64,000 bases of DNA, taken from Photobacterium aquae (GTDB taxonomy: Bacteria > Pseudomonadota > Gammaproteobacteria > Enterobacterales > Vibrionaceae). The notes beneath the pieces were generated by a model that worked only from the letters and a program-made list of their open reading frames with translations, did not search any database and was not told the origin of the DNA. Numbering within the stretch: the first letter of the stretch is position 1; every line of letters begins with the position of its first letter. This document shows positions 43,607 to 52,517 of this stretch, piece after piece. The DNA lies in NCBI RefSeq assembly GCF_001029445.1, contig NZ_LDOT01000023.1, positions 186,001 through 250,000 of the forward strand, in the 5' to 3' direction. A program made the translations under genes and the position numbers.

Positions 43607-45086
43607 GCATTCAGTTTCCACACTTGCTCGTACGGGGGGGTATTTGCTCTTCGGTTCATTGATCGTTCGTCTGATGACGTTGGGTATTTACCCGCTCATG
43701 GATACCACTGAAGCACGTTACGGTGAAATGGCGCGGATCATGTACGAAACGGGCAATTGGATTACACCGATGTTTGACTATAACGTGCCTTTTTGGGGTA
43801 AACCGCCCCTATTTGCATGGTTAAGCGCAATGGGGTTTGAGGTCTTAGGCGTTAACGAGTTTGCAGCTAGGGTACCGCATTTAATGGTGGGGGTACTCAT
43901 TCTTTATCTTGTCTGGTATGCCGCGAAACGGACGCTCGGAGAGAGTATGGCATGGTTAGCGACAGGAGTCTTGGCGACCACAACGGCTTTCATCGTTATT
44001 GTTGGTGCGGTTATGACCGATACAGCACTGACTCTTGCTGTAAGTTTGAGCATGGTGAGCTTTTGGTTGAATTGGCAAAATAAGTCATCGTGGCATGGGT
44101 ACTTGTTTTTTACTGGTTTGGCTATTGGCATGTTAGCCAAAGGCCCACTTGCCTTGGTGCTGGTGGGTATTAGTTTGACGATGTGGTTGTTGCCTGATCA
44201 TCGTTGGAAGCGAATTCCCAATCTTCTGCCATGGAAAGGAGGGATTATATTATTCCTGTCGCTCACCTTACCGTGGTACTTAATTGCCGAATGGAAAACA
44301 CCGGGGTTTCTGAATTATTTTATTGTGGGCGAGCATATTATGCGTTTTGTGGTTTCCGGTTGGGAGGGGGACTTATACGGTACAGCTCATAATGAAGTTA
44401 GAGGAACGATTTGGCTATTCTGGTTGTTGGCGGCATTTCCATGGGCGCCTGTCTTGCTCTATCAGGTATGCCGAAAGTCAAATCCAGCGACATTGAACAC
44501 CATCATACCTGATGGGTATATTGGTTATTTGTGGTGTTGGATGCTCGCCCCAATGCTATTGTTTACCTTTGCAGGAAATATCTTGCCCAGCTATGTATTA
44601 CCGGGGCTGCCAGCATTGGCGTTACTGGTGTGTGCATATCAGAAGCAAAAGCCGTTGGCGACTTGTGTCTATCGGCTGGGGGAGATAACACCGATCATGA
44701 TCGCCATCATTGCTATATTGCTTGCGTTTAATTTAGTTGGGAAAGAGGCGGAAAAAGGGCTACTGGCAACGTGGAAGAATGACCCAAGTAACGTGGCGAG
44801 TGATTTGGTTTATATAAATCAACGCCCGTTCTCCGCCCAATTTTATTCGCAGGGCAAAGCTGAGCAAAAGAATCTGCCGCTGGAGGCAATACTTAACGAA
44901 CAGCAGCGGAGTAGTTATTATGTTATTGAAAAAAATAAAGTTCCTGAAGGTTTCATTTGGGATAAACAGCGCTGTGATTTGATCTCTGAAAACCAGAAGC
45001 GCCAGTTGGTACACTGTAACCCACCATCTTCGTATGTTCAGGCTGTTTCCCGTAGTCGCTCAGAGGCGGAGCAAGAAGAATTGTGA
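43596..45086 (+). CDS. ArnT-like membrane glycosyltransferase (GT39/GT83)
   Basis: A 496-residue protein with about 12 membrane helices. The first periplasmic loop has MDTTEARYGEMARIMYETGNW, the family Asp-Glu signature, then FWGKPPLFAWL. ArnT moves aminoarabinose to lipid A, but the other arn genes are not here, so the sugar and acceptor are open. ATG 43596 has AGGGAG eight bases ahead and overlaps the preceding gene by 11 bases. Confidence 0.85.
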   Translation: MGYKHSVSTLARTGGYLLFGSLIVRLMTLGIYPLMDTTEARYGEMARIMYETGNWITPMFDYNVPFWGKPPLFAWLSAMGFEVLGVNEFAARVPHLMVGVLILYLVWYAAKRTLGESMAWLATGVLATTTAFIVIVGAVMTDTALTLAVSLSMVSFWLNWQNKSSWHGYLFFTGLAIGMLAKGPLALVLVGISLTMWLLPDHRWKRIPNLLPWKGGIILFLSLTLPWYLIAEWKTPGFLNYFIVGEHIMRFVVSGWEGDLYGTAHNEVRGTIWLFWLLAAFPWAPVLLYQVCRKSNPATLNTIIPDGYIGYLWCWMLAPMLLFTFAGNILPSYVLPGLPALALLVCAYQKQKPLATCVYRLGEITPIMIAIIAILLAFNLVGKEAEKGLLATWKNDPSNVASDLVYINQRPFSAQFYSQGKAEQKNLPLEAILNEQQRSSYYVIEKNKVPEGFIWDKQRCDLISENQKRQLVHCNPPSSYVQAVSRSRSEAEQEEL

Positions 45087-45189
45087 GCCATGTCAGTTGT
45101 TGCTTTTTTGAACTGTGACGGGGTGATAATGACCTTGCAAAAAGTATGTGATTATATAAGCCGTTAATTTTTTGGCTTGGAGCACGACT

Positions 45190-45441
45190 ATGTTTAAGGA
45201 AAAACTGGGTATTCCCAAAGATCACAAGTTGATACGCACTGATATGAAGTGGGATGAGGGAAAAAAAGTGGATGTCGATACTTTTTGGTATGACGAGAGG
45301 GATGTCAGCGATGATATTGTCGCTAAATATATCATTAAAGTGACTAAGTATATTTATCCTCCTAAAAGATCAGATGTTACGTTTCAAAAATATACGGCTG
45401 ATAGTTTGAACTTGTTGGCGACGGGTGATTTACCCGCGTAA
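45190..45441 (+). CDS. Small hypothetical protein
   Basis: An 83-residue soluble protein, charged and rich in Lys, Asp and Tyr (KVTKYIYPPKRSDVTFQKY). TTGGAG is eight bases before ATG 45190. It follows the ArnT-like gene by 103 bases. No family recognised. Confidence 0.55.
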   Translation: MFKEKLGIPKDHKLIRTDMKWDEGKKVDVDTFWYDERDVSDDIVAKYIIKVTKYIYPPKRSDVTFQKYTADSLNLLATGDLPA

Positions 45442-45608
45442 TATTGTTATTAACTACATGGCTTTTCATGAAAAGAGTGGTATTCGTATCACTCTTTTGC
45501 TTTTGTTACGAATAGTTTGTGATAGCAGTCATGAAATGCGCAGAGCGTATTATTTGTTCAGTTGTATATCTTAATCATGAAGACTAATATATTGAATTGA
45601 AACCATAA

Positions 45609-46025
45609 ATGGAGTTTAAGTTCGAGATGATTCCTCAAGATTCAACGTTACGTGTCGTGCGACCTACAGATAATTTAAATAAAATCGCTTTAATGTACAG
45701 CAAGGCGTTAGGCTTTGAGATGTTAAAGCAATTTAAGGATTATGATGGTTTTAATGGTGTAGTTCTCGGACATAAAAAGCACGCTTATCATCTAGAGTTT
45801 GTTGAAAAAATTGGTGTTGAAGCGGGTAGAGCACCCTCTACTGAGCATTTGCTGGTTTTTTATGTTGATTGCAGCAGGGTGTGGGAACGTTCTTGCCGTA
45901 ATATGATTGATGCTGGTTTCACCGTGGTTGAATCTAGCAATCCATATTGGGAACAAGTCGGTAAGACATTTGAAGATATCGATGGTTATCGGGTTGTTCT
46001 ACAAAACCGAGATTGGTCACTATAA
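45609..46025 (+). CDS. VOC-family (glyoxalase-like) protein
   Basis: A protein of up to 138 residues of the vicinal oxygen chelate fold: LRVVRPTDNLNKIALMYSKALGFEML, then YHLEFVEK, and HLLVFYVDC followed by FEDIDGYRVVLQN. Single-domain members include glyoxalase, bleomycin-resistance and dioxygenase relatives; the metal pattern (HLEF, E in the tail) is incomplete so activity is unsure. ATG 45627 with GGAG upstream is an alternative start that also removes the unusual MEFKFE. Confidence 0.75.
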   Translation: MEFKFEMIPQDSTLRVVRPTDNLNKIALMYSKALGFEMLKQFKDYDGFNGVVLGHKKHAYHLEFVEKIGVEAGRAPSTEHLLVFYVDCSRVWERSCRNMIDAGFTVVESSNPYWEQVGKTFEDIDGYRVVLQNRDWSL

Positions 46026-46048
46026 ACACAGTAACGTTTAATTGTGAT

Positions 46049-46077
46049 AAAAAAACCCAAGCATGCTTGGGTTTTAT
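46049..46077. terminator. Intrinsic terminator, bidirectional
   Basis: AAACCCAAGC pairs with GCTTGGGTTT around AT, with A-run and T-run. It closes the VOC gene and abuts the stop of the minus-strand gene. Confidence 0.85.
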
Positions 46078-46274
46078 TTGTTTCCGTTTAGTTGGCTGAA
46101 ATAAGCTGAGCGAAACAGCAATACAAAGCCTTCTTGCGTTAGGTCTTTAGCTGTTAGGTCGGCTTCATCTAAACGACGGTAGCATTCGTCAAGCGCTCTG
46201 ATCACCGCTTCTTGTTCATTGGTTTTAAGTTGTTCTGCAAACACGATAGCCTCATTTGTAAAATGTTCAATCAC
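46074..46274 (-). CDS. Small conserved hypothetical protein
   Basis: A 66-residue soluble helical protein, acidic (QEAVIRALDECYRRLDEADL). It ends within the terminator hairpin. No family is recognised, but the codon pattern and clean 3' end support a gene. Confidence 0.55.
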   Translation of the reverse strand: MIEHFTNEAIVFAEQLKTNEQEAVIRALDECYRRLDEADLTAKDLTQEGFVLLFRSAYFSQLNGNK

Positions 46275-46533
46275 TTTGTTAAATCTTATTTGTAATTTAC
46301 ATGAGCGATATTGAACGAAGTCTGAACAGTATTCCTACGTATTGCTAATTCGAAGTAAAGTATATTCATTATTGGCGAAGACTCTGTCAGCGTACTGTAA
46401 TTCTTGAACGTATGAGTGTGAATTGCGATAGGGTGCAAAAAAAAGCTATTGTGTTATTTGTTGCACCCAGAATATTGCGGTTAAGATCGTATTATTTTAT
46501 CTTTATGTATTAATTCTATATTGATAATCTCCA

Positions 46534-46845
46534 TTAATATTTATCGGTGAGATTTTCTAGTTTTTTTATAAAATCTTGTATTTGTGCTTCGTTATTGTTG
46601 TGAAATTCTGCTTTGGTTTGGTTGATAACTGAGTCTGGGTCTTCATTCATAGTGTGGAAGTGATAGGCATTATGAAAGTGGATATCTAAGCTGACATGGT
46701 CATCCGATAAGCTCACAGAGTATCCGTCATGGCTTTCTGTACATTTGATGTCATCAAGTTGCTTACCAAACTCAATTTCCTGTCCCTGAGTTTTAATCTT
46801 CTCATAGGCTGTTAGCAACATTTTGATATCAACACTATTTTTCAT
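46534..46845 (-). CDS. Hypothetical protein with His-rich core
   Basis: A 103-residue soluble protein. ATG 46845 has the strongest ribosome site in the area (GGAGG five bases upstream), so I take it over an ATG five codons earlier. The middle has DIHFHNAYHFHTM, five histidines in 12 residues region, and the end is helical. No family recognised; metal binding is a guess. Confidence 0.6.
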   Translation of the reverse strand: MKNSVDIKMLLTAYEKIKTQGQEIEFGKQLDDIKCTESHDGYSVSLSDDHVSLDIHFHNAYHFHTMNEDPDSVINQTKAEFHNNNEAQIQDFIKKLENLTDKY

Positions 46846-47149
46846 CTCAACCTCCGACATGCTAAGACCAGCGTCAAATGCTAGGTGGTAACCAGCTTTA
46901 AATCACAAAACAGCTTAATAGTACGCGAGTTATTTATACCTATATTAACTGTAGGTGTTTAACCGCTACCTGCAAGTGAAGTTACACAATGGTTAATCTA
47001 GATCAAGAATTTAGCATCGCTACGACTGGGATGACAGCGTGAGTCAAGGTGCGGTTGCACAAGGAAGAAGACGATTAGCTCACAAATCTGATGACGTACA
47101 GAGATTGAAGTGATAGAAATAATAATCCCTAGTTAAACGGAATTTTGAC
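46846..47149. other. Divergent intergenic region before the aminotransferase
   Basis: About 300 bases holding the promoters for the divergent genes. I saw no recognisable operator or RNA element. Confidence 0.4.
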
Positions 47150-48334
47150 ATGTTTAAGCAACTTGCAGAGGCGCAACCCGATCCTATTTTATCTTTGGGT
47201 ATTGCGTATCGTGATGATCCCCGCGACTGTAAAATGGATTTGGGCATAGGTGTATACCGCAATAGTGAGGGTGTAACGCCAATCATGCGAGCGGTACAAC
47301 TTGCACAGCAGCGGGTTGTTACTCATCAGACGACAAAAGCCTATGTTGGTTTATCCGGAAATGAGCAATTTAACCAAGCTATGATGGATTTGTTGCTAAC
47401 CGGTACATCAGCCCATGAGCGCGCTGCCGCGGTGCAAACTCCTGGTGCAAGTGGTGCCCTGAGAATGCTCGCTGATCTTATTTATCTGGCTAAGCCCGAA
47501 ACGACGGTGTGGATTTCCAATCCTAGCTATGTGAATCACAAACCTGTTATGGAGGCCGCAGGACTCCAGGTTCGTTATTATCCGTATTTTGATCCTGAGA
47601 CCAAGCAGGTTGATAGCCAAGCAATGCTAGAGGTATTGGCTGAAGCGGGAGATCAGGATGTGGTCTTGCTGCATGGTTGTTGCCATAATCCGACAGGTGC
47701 AGATATTTGCTTTGAAGATTGGCAGTCAATAACTGAGTTGGCAAAGAAAAACGGATTTATGCCTTTTGTTGATATCGCGTATCAGGGATTTGGTGATGGC
47801 CTTGAGCAAGATGCTGCTGGGCTGCGCTATATGGCTGATAACATCAATGAGATGGTGATAGCCGCCTCGTGTTCTAAGAATTTTGGTCTTTATCGAGAGC
47901 GAACAGGGGTTGCTATTGTTGTGGGTGAGTCGTTGGCCGAGGCACAGAAAGCCAAGGGACGGATCCTTAATATTGCACGGTCTACATATACCATGCCGCC
48001 TGATCATGGTGCAGCACTTGTTGCTGAGGTACTGGGTGACGCTGAGCTTACGGCTGAATGGAAGAAGGAGCTGCTGGAAATGAATCAGCGGTTAATCTGT
48101 CTACGTCAGGGGTTGGTTGATACCATTAGGGCAAAAGGATCTCATCAGTTTGATTTTATAGCAAAGCACAAAGGCATGTTTTCTATTACGGGATTGACGG
48201 CAGAGCAAGTCAAGAGATTACGTGATGAATTTGGTGTATATGCAGTTAATGACGGTCGTATCAATATTGCAGGGCTACAGGAGGAGCAGTTGGACTATTT
48301 TGCAGACGCTCTTCTTGCTGTCACCCAGTCGTGA
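47150..48334 (+). CDS. Aromatic/aspartate aminotransferase (TyrB/AspC family)
   Basis: A 394-residue PLP enzyme of aminotransferase class I. Like TyrB it has DPILSLGIAYRDDPRDCKMDLGIGVYRN, the GASGALR segment, HGCCHNPTGAD with the cofactor-ring Asn/Asp, VDIAYQGFGDG, and the PLP lysine K243 in SCSKNFGLYRERTG. It would interconvert tyrosine, phenylalanine or aspartate with oxo-acids. It is divergent from the 46534 gene and stands alone. Confidence 0.9.
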   Translation: MFKQLAEAQPDPILSLGIAYRDDPRDCKMDLGIGVYRNSEGVTPIMRAVQLAQQRVVTHQTTKAYVGLSGNEQFNQAMMDLLLTGTSAHERAAAVQTPGASGALRMLADLIYLAKPETTVWISNPSYVNHKPVMEAAGLQVRYYPYFDPETKQVDSQAMLEVLAEAGDQDVVLLHGCCHNPTGADICFEDWQSITELAKKNGFMPFVDIAYQGFGDGLEQDAAGLRYMADNINEMVIAASCSKNFGLYRERTGVAIVVGESLAEAQKAKGRILNIARSTYTMPPDHGAALVAEVLGDAELTAEWKKELLEMNQRLICLRQGLVDTIRAKGSHQFDFIAKHKGMFSITGLTAEQVKRLRDEFGVYAVNDGRINIAGLQEEQLDYFADALLAVTQS

Positions 48335-48395
48335 CACCATAGTTATCTGTAAATGATAAGGTAGTTTCGTTTGCTAGAGATGATATGGAGTGTAG

Positions 48396-50114
48396 TTAAT
48401 CCTTGCTCCATTTTTCGAGTAATTCTCGTAACTCTTTGGTTTGATACGGCTTGCATAAAATATCATTCATGCCTGCAGCAAAACAATCGTCACGCTCAAC
48501 TCGTGTGGTACCGGCGGTTAGAGCAATAATTGGCTTGTTATAGCCCGATTTACGTAGTCTTTCTGTGGCTGTGTAGCCATCCATTATTGGCATGCGGCAG
48601 TCCATAAGGATAATGTCGAATGTTTGGTGCTCAATATAGGATAGAGCTTCTTGCCCGTGGTTGGCGATAGTGGGCTTTATTCCAAATTTGCTAAGCATCA
48701 GATTGATAATCATCTGGTTTGTTTTCAGGTCTTCCACGACAAGGATATTGAGTTTGTCGATGGGGAGGGCTGTTAGGGCCTCTTTGTCATTAACTTTGGC
48801 TTCGTGTACGTGTTTAGCCAAAGGAATTGAAACAGAGAATGTTGAACCTATTCCCATTTTGCTTTCGACAGAGATGTTACCACCCATTTGTTCGGTCAGT
48901 CGCTTGCAAATCGCCAGTCCCAGTCCGGTTCCTTCATGATTGCGTTGGCTTGAGTTGTCAACTTGGGTAAAAGGTTCGAATAAACTTACGATTTTATCCT
49001 CGGGAATACCGCAACCAGTGTCGCTTACAATGAAGCATAGTTGGTTATCTTGCCATCGTATTTTGATTGATATGGCTCCTCTTTCAGTAAATTTGATAGC
49101 ATTGCTGATTAGGTTGACAAAGATTTGCTTGATACGGTCTTCATCACCGATTATCCACCGAGGAGTCTCCTTGGTGATGTCCATATTGAGTTCAAGTTGC
49201 TTCTCGTTGGCTCGATGCTGAAAGATGTCATGTAGCATCATCATCATTGTGTGACTGTCGAAGGGTTTATTAGTGAGTTCAAGCATCCCGGCATTGATTT
49301 TACTATAGTCGAGTAAATCATTGATAATTGAACGAAGTAACTCTCCGGAGTGGTTGAGAGTTGATAGTAGTCGTTGCTGGTGGCTGTTTAGGTTCGTATC
49401 CGCCATGAGTTCGGCAGTACCGAGCAATCCGTTCAATGGCGTTCGAAGCTCATGGTTTATCATCGCGAGAAAGTCGCGAGTTGATTTTTCTGACGCTTCA
49501 GCCTGTTCTCTTGCTGTAATGGCTTCTTCAAGTTTAAGTTGGCGATCAATAGAGGATCTAATCATATCGCTAAACAGTAGCATTTGCTTTCTGATTGTTT
49601 CGAGCCAAGTACCTGATGCTTTGATTCTTGTGGCCAAATAACCATGGACGATGTCGTTTTTGTCTAGAGAAAGCCATAGTATCTTTTCGTTTTCATCCCA
49701 GATTTCGCCAAGGTTTTTTAGGTTTGGTGGACTTTGCCAAATCTGTTGGCGGCCTGAGGTATGGCATACGTTTAGGCTAGCTACACTTGGGCATTCAAGC
49801 CTGATACTACACGCCCGTACAAAGCGGCTATCTACAAGTGCATTGGTGAGTTCTTCAATGAGTTGATTGTTAGGTGAGTGTTTAATAAAACGTCTGCCAA
49901 ATTCCAGTAGCAAATTATCGACCTTGGCTTGGTAGGTGAGTAGTTCTGAGTCGTTTTCAGCTTTGGCTTTGACTTTTTCAAGACTTTTTTCAATGACTTT
50001 ATTTGCTTCAAAGAGCTCGAGGCTTTTCGCTTCTAATAGCTTTTCCGCATTGCGTCTTGCGTTGCGCTCACGGCTAATTTTCTTTTGCAACAGCTCAATT
50101 TGACGATTATCCAT
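48396..50114 (-). CDS. Hybrid sensor histidine kinase partnered with H-NOX
   Basis: A 572-residue cytoplasmic hybrid kinase with no membrane helix. An N-terminal coiled coil (about 5-60) leads to a GAF-like stretch (65-190), then the kinase core with H221 (INHELRTPL), N-box NLISNAIKF, DTGCGIP and GTGLGLAI, and a C-terminal receiver with phospho-acceptor D505 (IILMDCRMP). It starts eight bases after the H-NOX gene, like hnoK/HqsK kinases that are inhibited by NO-bound H-NOX and feed biofilm or quorum-sensing relays. There is no HPt domain in this protein. Confidence 0.9.
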   Translation of the reverse strand: MDNRQIELLQKKISRERNARRNAEKLLEAKSLELFEANKVIEKSLEKVKAKAENDSELLTYQAKVDNLLLEFGRRFIKHSPNNQLIEELTNALVDSRFVRACSIRLECPSVASLNVCHTSGRQQIWQSPPNLKNLGEIWDENEKILWLSLDKNDIVHGYLATRIKASGTWLETIRKQMLLFSDMIRSSIDRQLKLEEAITAREQAEASEKSTRDFLAMINHELRTPLNGLLGTAELMADTNLNSHQQRLLSTLNHSGELLRSIINDLLDYSKINAGMLELTNKPFDSHTMMMMLHDIFQHRANEKQLELNMDITKETPRWIIGDEDRIKQIFVNLISNAIKFTERGAISIKIRWQDNQLCFIVSDTGCGIPEDKIVSLFEPFTQVDNSSQRNHEGTGLGLAICKRLTEQMGGNISVESKMGIGSTFSVSIPLAKHVHEAKVNDKEALTALPIDKLNILVVEDLKTNQMIINLMLSKFGIKPTIANHGQEALSYIEHQTFDIILMDCRMPIMDGYTATERLRKSGYNKPIIALTAGTTRVERDDCFAAGMNDILCKPYQTKELRELLEKWSKD

Positions 50115-50122
50115 AATAATCC

Positions 50123-50656
50123 TCAGACTAGGTTAATAGTAAACCGAACATGTTTTTTATCTGGAGAAATAGCCGTCATTGTGATGTCGATGTTTTCGTC
50201 AAAATGTTTGGCGCAGCCTTTGATAAGACCGAAGCACACATGTGACATACAGCGAGCAGATTTATAATCCATGACCATTGATGTGGCGGTGTGGGATAGA
50301 AAATCAAATTTAGGTGGAGTTGCATCGGGATAGAGTTTTTTAACTTCAGTATGGATATGCTCTTCAACTCGCTTGATAAAGCCAAAGGTGTTGTCTGGGT
50401 TGTCGTTGATCTGGGGGAGGCTATTGAGAAGGCGTATAAAGACAGCTTCGCCGTATATTTCTTGCAGTGACTCGGCAGAAATATGGGTTATTTGGGAGAG
50501 GGCTACGATCAGTTTTACGAGATCTCGGTGATCATAGCTACCGACAGCGGTGTAACTCCCTTCGTCTGCGGTATCATCAAGCATTTGTTGGCAAACTTCC
50601 AGCCCAAAGTTATCTTCAATAATATCAAGAAACTCAGTAAATATGATTCCCTTCAT
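50123..50656 (-). CDS. H-NOX haem nitric-oxide-binding protein
   Basis: A 177-residue haem sensor of the HNOB family. It opens with MKGIIFTEFLDIIEDNFG, has proximal haem ligand H102 (EEHIHTEVKKLYP) and the YxSxR haem-propionate motif Y131-S133-R135 (DYKSARC). Cysteines 22, 136, 141 and 148 are present and might have a redox or zinc role as in some relatives, but the full ligand set is not evident. It would sense NO and control the kinase encoded eight bases downstream. Confidence 0.95.
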   Translation of the reverse strand: MKGIIFTEFLDIIEDNFGLEVCQQMLDDTADEGSYTAVGSYDHRDLVKLIVALSQITHISAESLQEIYGEAVFIRLLNSLPQINDNPDNTFGFIKRVEEHIHTEVKKLYPDATPPKFDFLSHTATSMVMDYKSARCMSHVCFGLIKGCAKHFDENIDITMTAISPDKKHVRFTINLV

Positions 50657-50820
50657 TAGGTATCCCTATACATATTCAACAGTAAATAAAGTATGGGAAA
50701 AAAAATAAATATGGTCAAAAAAGGACACAGAACAAGATGTCACGAAGAAAAAGCTTGATGGCTTGAGCTTACAATAAGTAGCAGGACATCTGTGATGAAA
50801 AGAGAGGGGACAGGAAAACA

Positions 50821-50849
50821 AACTGGTAAGAGATGGTCACTTACCAGTT
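50821..50849 (-). terminator. Intrinsic terminator
   Basis: A perfect 10-bp stem AACTGGTAAG/CTTACCAGTT with 9-base loop. On the minus strand, TTTGTTTTCC follows, so it ends the 50875-51381 transcript before the H-NOX gene. Confidence 0.7.
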
Positions 50850-50874
50850 CTATAAAGATCTAACCGTGATGTGA

Positions 50875-51381
50875 TTAGGCCGCGTTTTTTTCAATATAGA
50901 CGCTGGAGTGATGGCAGCGGCTAATCAACGCCTGGTGCATATCTTCAATGAGTTGAGCTTGCTGGGCAATAGGCAGAGCGTATACATCTGCGATCAAATC
51001 ACCATGTTGCTCATCGTGGAAAATCATACCACAGGCTGCGGGCTTGCCGTGGTAAAAGCCGACATACAATTCAGCAGGAGATTCAGGCTCAAACATGATT
51101 TGAGTGAGGTACTCAATCATTGCTTCCTTCTCAGTCTCATCTTGCCATTGGCTTGCCAGTACAATGGAATAACGAATGGTTAGCGGGTGGCAGTCAACCG
51201 GATAGATAGTAATGGCTGATTCAGATTGAGAGGGGTGAGCCTTGGAAGTATCGAGAGTGACACATTCACGGGGCTTGGATAAGTATATCGACAGGCCTGT
51301 TTGGCTTAACGGTGTTGGGAATTGTGCCTCAGTAATGTGGCTTGCCATCCAGTGATTTTTTTTGTCTACGATATTTTCCAT
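50875..51381 (-). CDS. Hypothetical protein with possible GNAT-like C-terminus
   Basis: A 168-residue soluble protein. The segment ELYVGFYHGKPAACGMIFHDE followed by IADVYALPIAQ resembles strands 3-4 of GNAT acetyltransferases, but the acetyl-CoA-binding Q/RxxGxG/A loop is missing, so activity is doubtful. The first 60 residues are unlike anything I know. It is a single gene with its own terminator. Confidence 0.55.
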   Translation of the reverse strand: MENIVDKKNHWMASHITEAQFPTPLSQTGLSIYLSKPRECVTLDTSKAHPSQSESAITIYPVDCHPLTIRYSIVLASQWQDETEKEAMIEYLTQIMFEPESPAELYVGFYHGKPAACGMIFHDEQHGDLIADVYALPIAQQAQLIEDMHQALISRCHHSSVYIEKNAA

Positions 51382-51463
51382 CTGACCATACTATCTATCG
51401 TTGTTTCCCACACCATACCCCATTTTTCCGGTAGAAGGTATGGGAAAAACAGCAATTGGTTAA

Positions 51464-52300
51464 TTAATGACTCATTATGACCTCATCGCTGGCAACGCGA
51501 TGACGGTCGCTGTAAATTCCGTCGTCCGCTCGCTTGCCACAACTGATGATCATGGTTATTTCGGCATCTTTATGCAAGCCGAGTAGCGCTTTGGCCCGTT
51601 TTGAGTCGAAACCTTCCATCGGGCAGGTGTCATATCCTTCAGCTCTCATTGCTGTCATGAAAGTCATGGCTGCTAGTGAACTACTCTTATGCAGGCAGAC
51701 GCGAAGATCACTTCTTCCAACTTCACGAACCATAGGCTTCTTTATACCAATGAAAAAGCTTAATAGTTTTCGGACGAGACCAAATAGCCCCAAACGATCG
51801 TTGTTATAAACGAAAGGGATCAGTTTTTCGTAGTATTTCAGTGCGCGCTTGGCGGTGGCATCTTCTCGGCCATCGAAAGCGTGACGAATTTGTGCAGCAT
51901 TGAGTTTTGCGCGACCTCGCCATTTGTGAGGTGTTACCACGAAAGCCACAAGCTCATTGGCCGTTTTGGCGGCATTTTGTCCCATGCAAATGTCCGCTAG
52001 TTGCTCGCGTTTTTTGTCTGAGATTATCCGGTGGAACTCCCATAACTGCATGTTGGAACTGTTGGGCGAAAGGAGGGCGAGCTCGAGTGAGCGCTTTACG
52101 GCATCGTGATCGAACGTGGCTTCAGGGTCATATTTACGAACAGAACGACGTGAGTGGATCAGCTCGGAATAAGCGCAAGGATGTTGTGGCATGATTGGGT
52201 CTGGTTGGTGGCTGTTGCAATGTACTATACCGAGTTTGCCAGCCTGATGCGAATAGTTGCCAGACTGATTTGGATCACGGGAATAATTGTTTCTGCTCAT
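51464..52300 (-). CDS. Nitroreductase-family flavoprotein
   Basis: Up to 278 residues; FMN-dependent nitroreductase fold. The first FMN motif is in SRRSVRKYDPEA, then ALLSPNSSNMQLWEFHRI, and near the end CPMEGFDSKRAKALLGL and IISCGKRAD. It would reduce nitro or quinone substrates with NAD(P)H. The first 36 residues are outside the fold, so ATG 52192 (MPQHPCAYSE) may be the true start; neither has a good ribosome site. The region 150-190 is an insertion beyond short family members. Confidence 0.82.
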   Translation of the reverse strand: MSRNNYSRDPNQSGNYSHQAGKLGIVHCNSHQPDPIMPQHPCAYSELIHSRRSVRKYDPEATFDHDAVKRSLELALLSPNSSNMQLWEFHRIISDKKREQLADICMGQNAAKTANELVAFVVTPHKWRGRAKLNAAQIRHAFDGREDATAKRALKYYEKLIPFVYNNDRLGLFGLVRKLLSFFIGIKKPMVREVGRSDLRVCLHKSSSLAAMTFMTAMRAEGYDTCPMEGFDSKRAKALLGLHKDAEITMIISCGKRADDGIYSDRHRVASDEVIMSH

Positions 52301-52517
52301 GGGGTATAGGCTTGTATTTCAGTGAATAGTCACTAGTGATTCACGTCACTAACAGTACGAAAAATAGTCATGTTGATACACTTTGGTTTGGCAAGTTTAG
52401 TTGTAGTTCAAATTTTATGAAACTGAATGCTTACAGTTTGGCAGATTTGGTATAAGACAAGGGGGAGTGCGTATACCTTTTAGTGATAATTTTATTAAAC
52501 CATGGCGGAATACTTTC

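Noticed and set aside
45129..45167. 12-codon open frame MTLQKVCDYISR before the 45190 gene, possible leader peptide
   Set aside because: No attenuator hairpin or repeated regulatory codons follow it.
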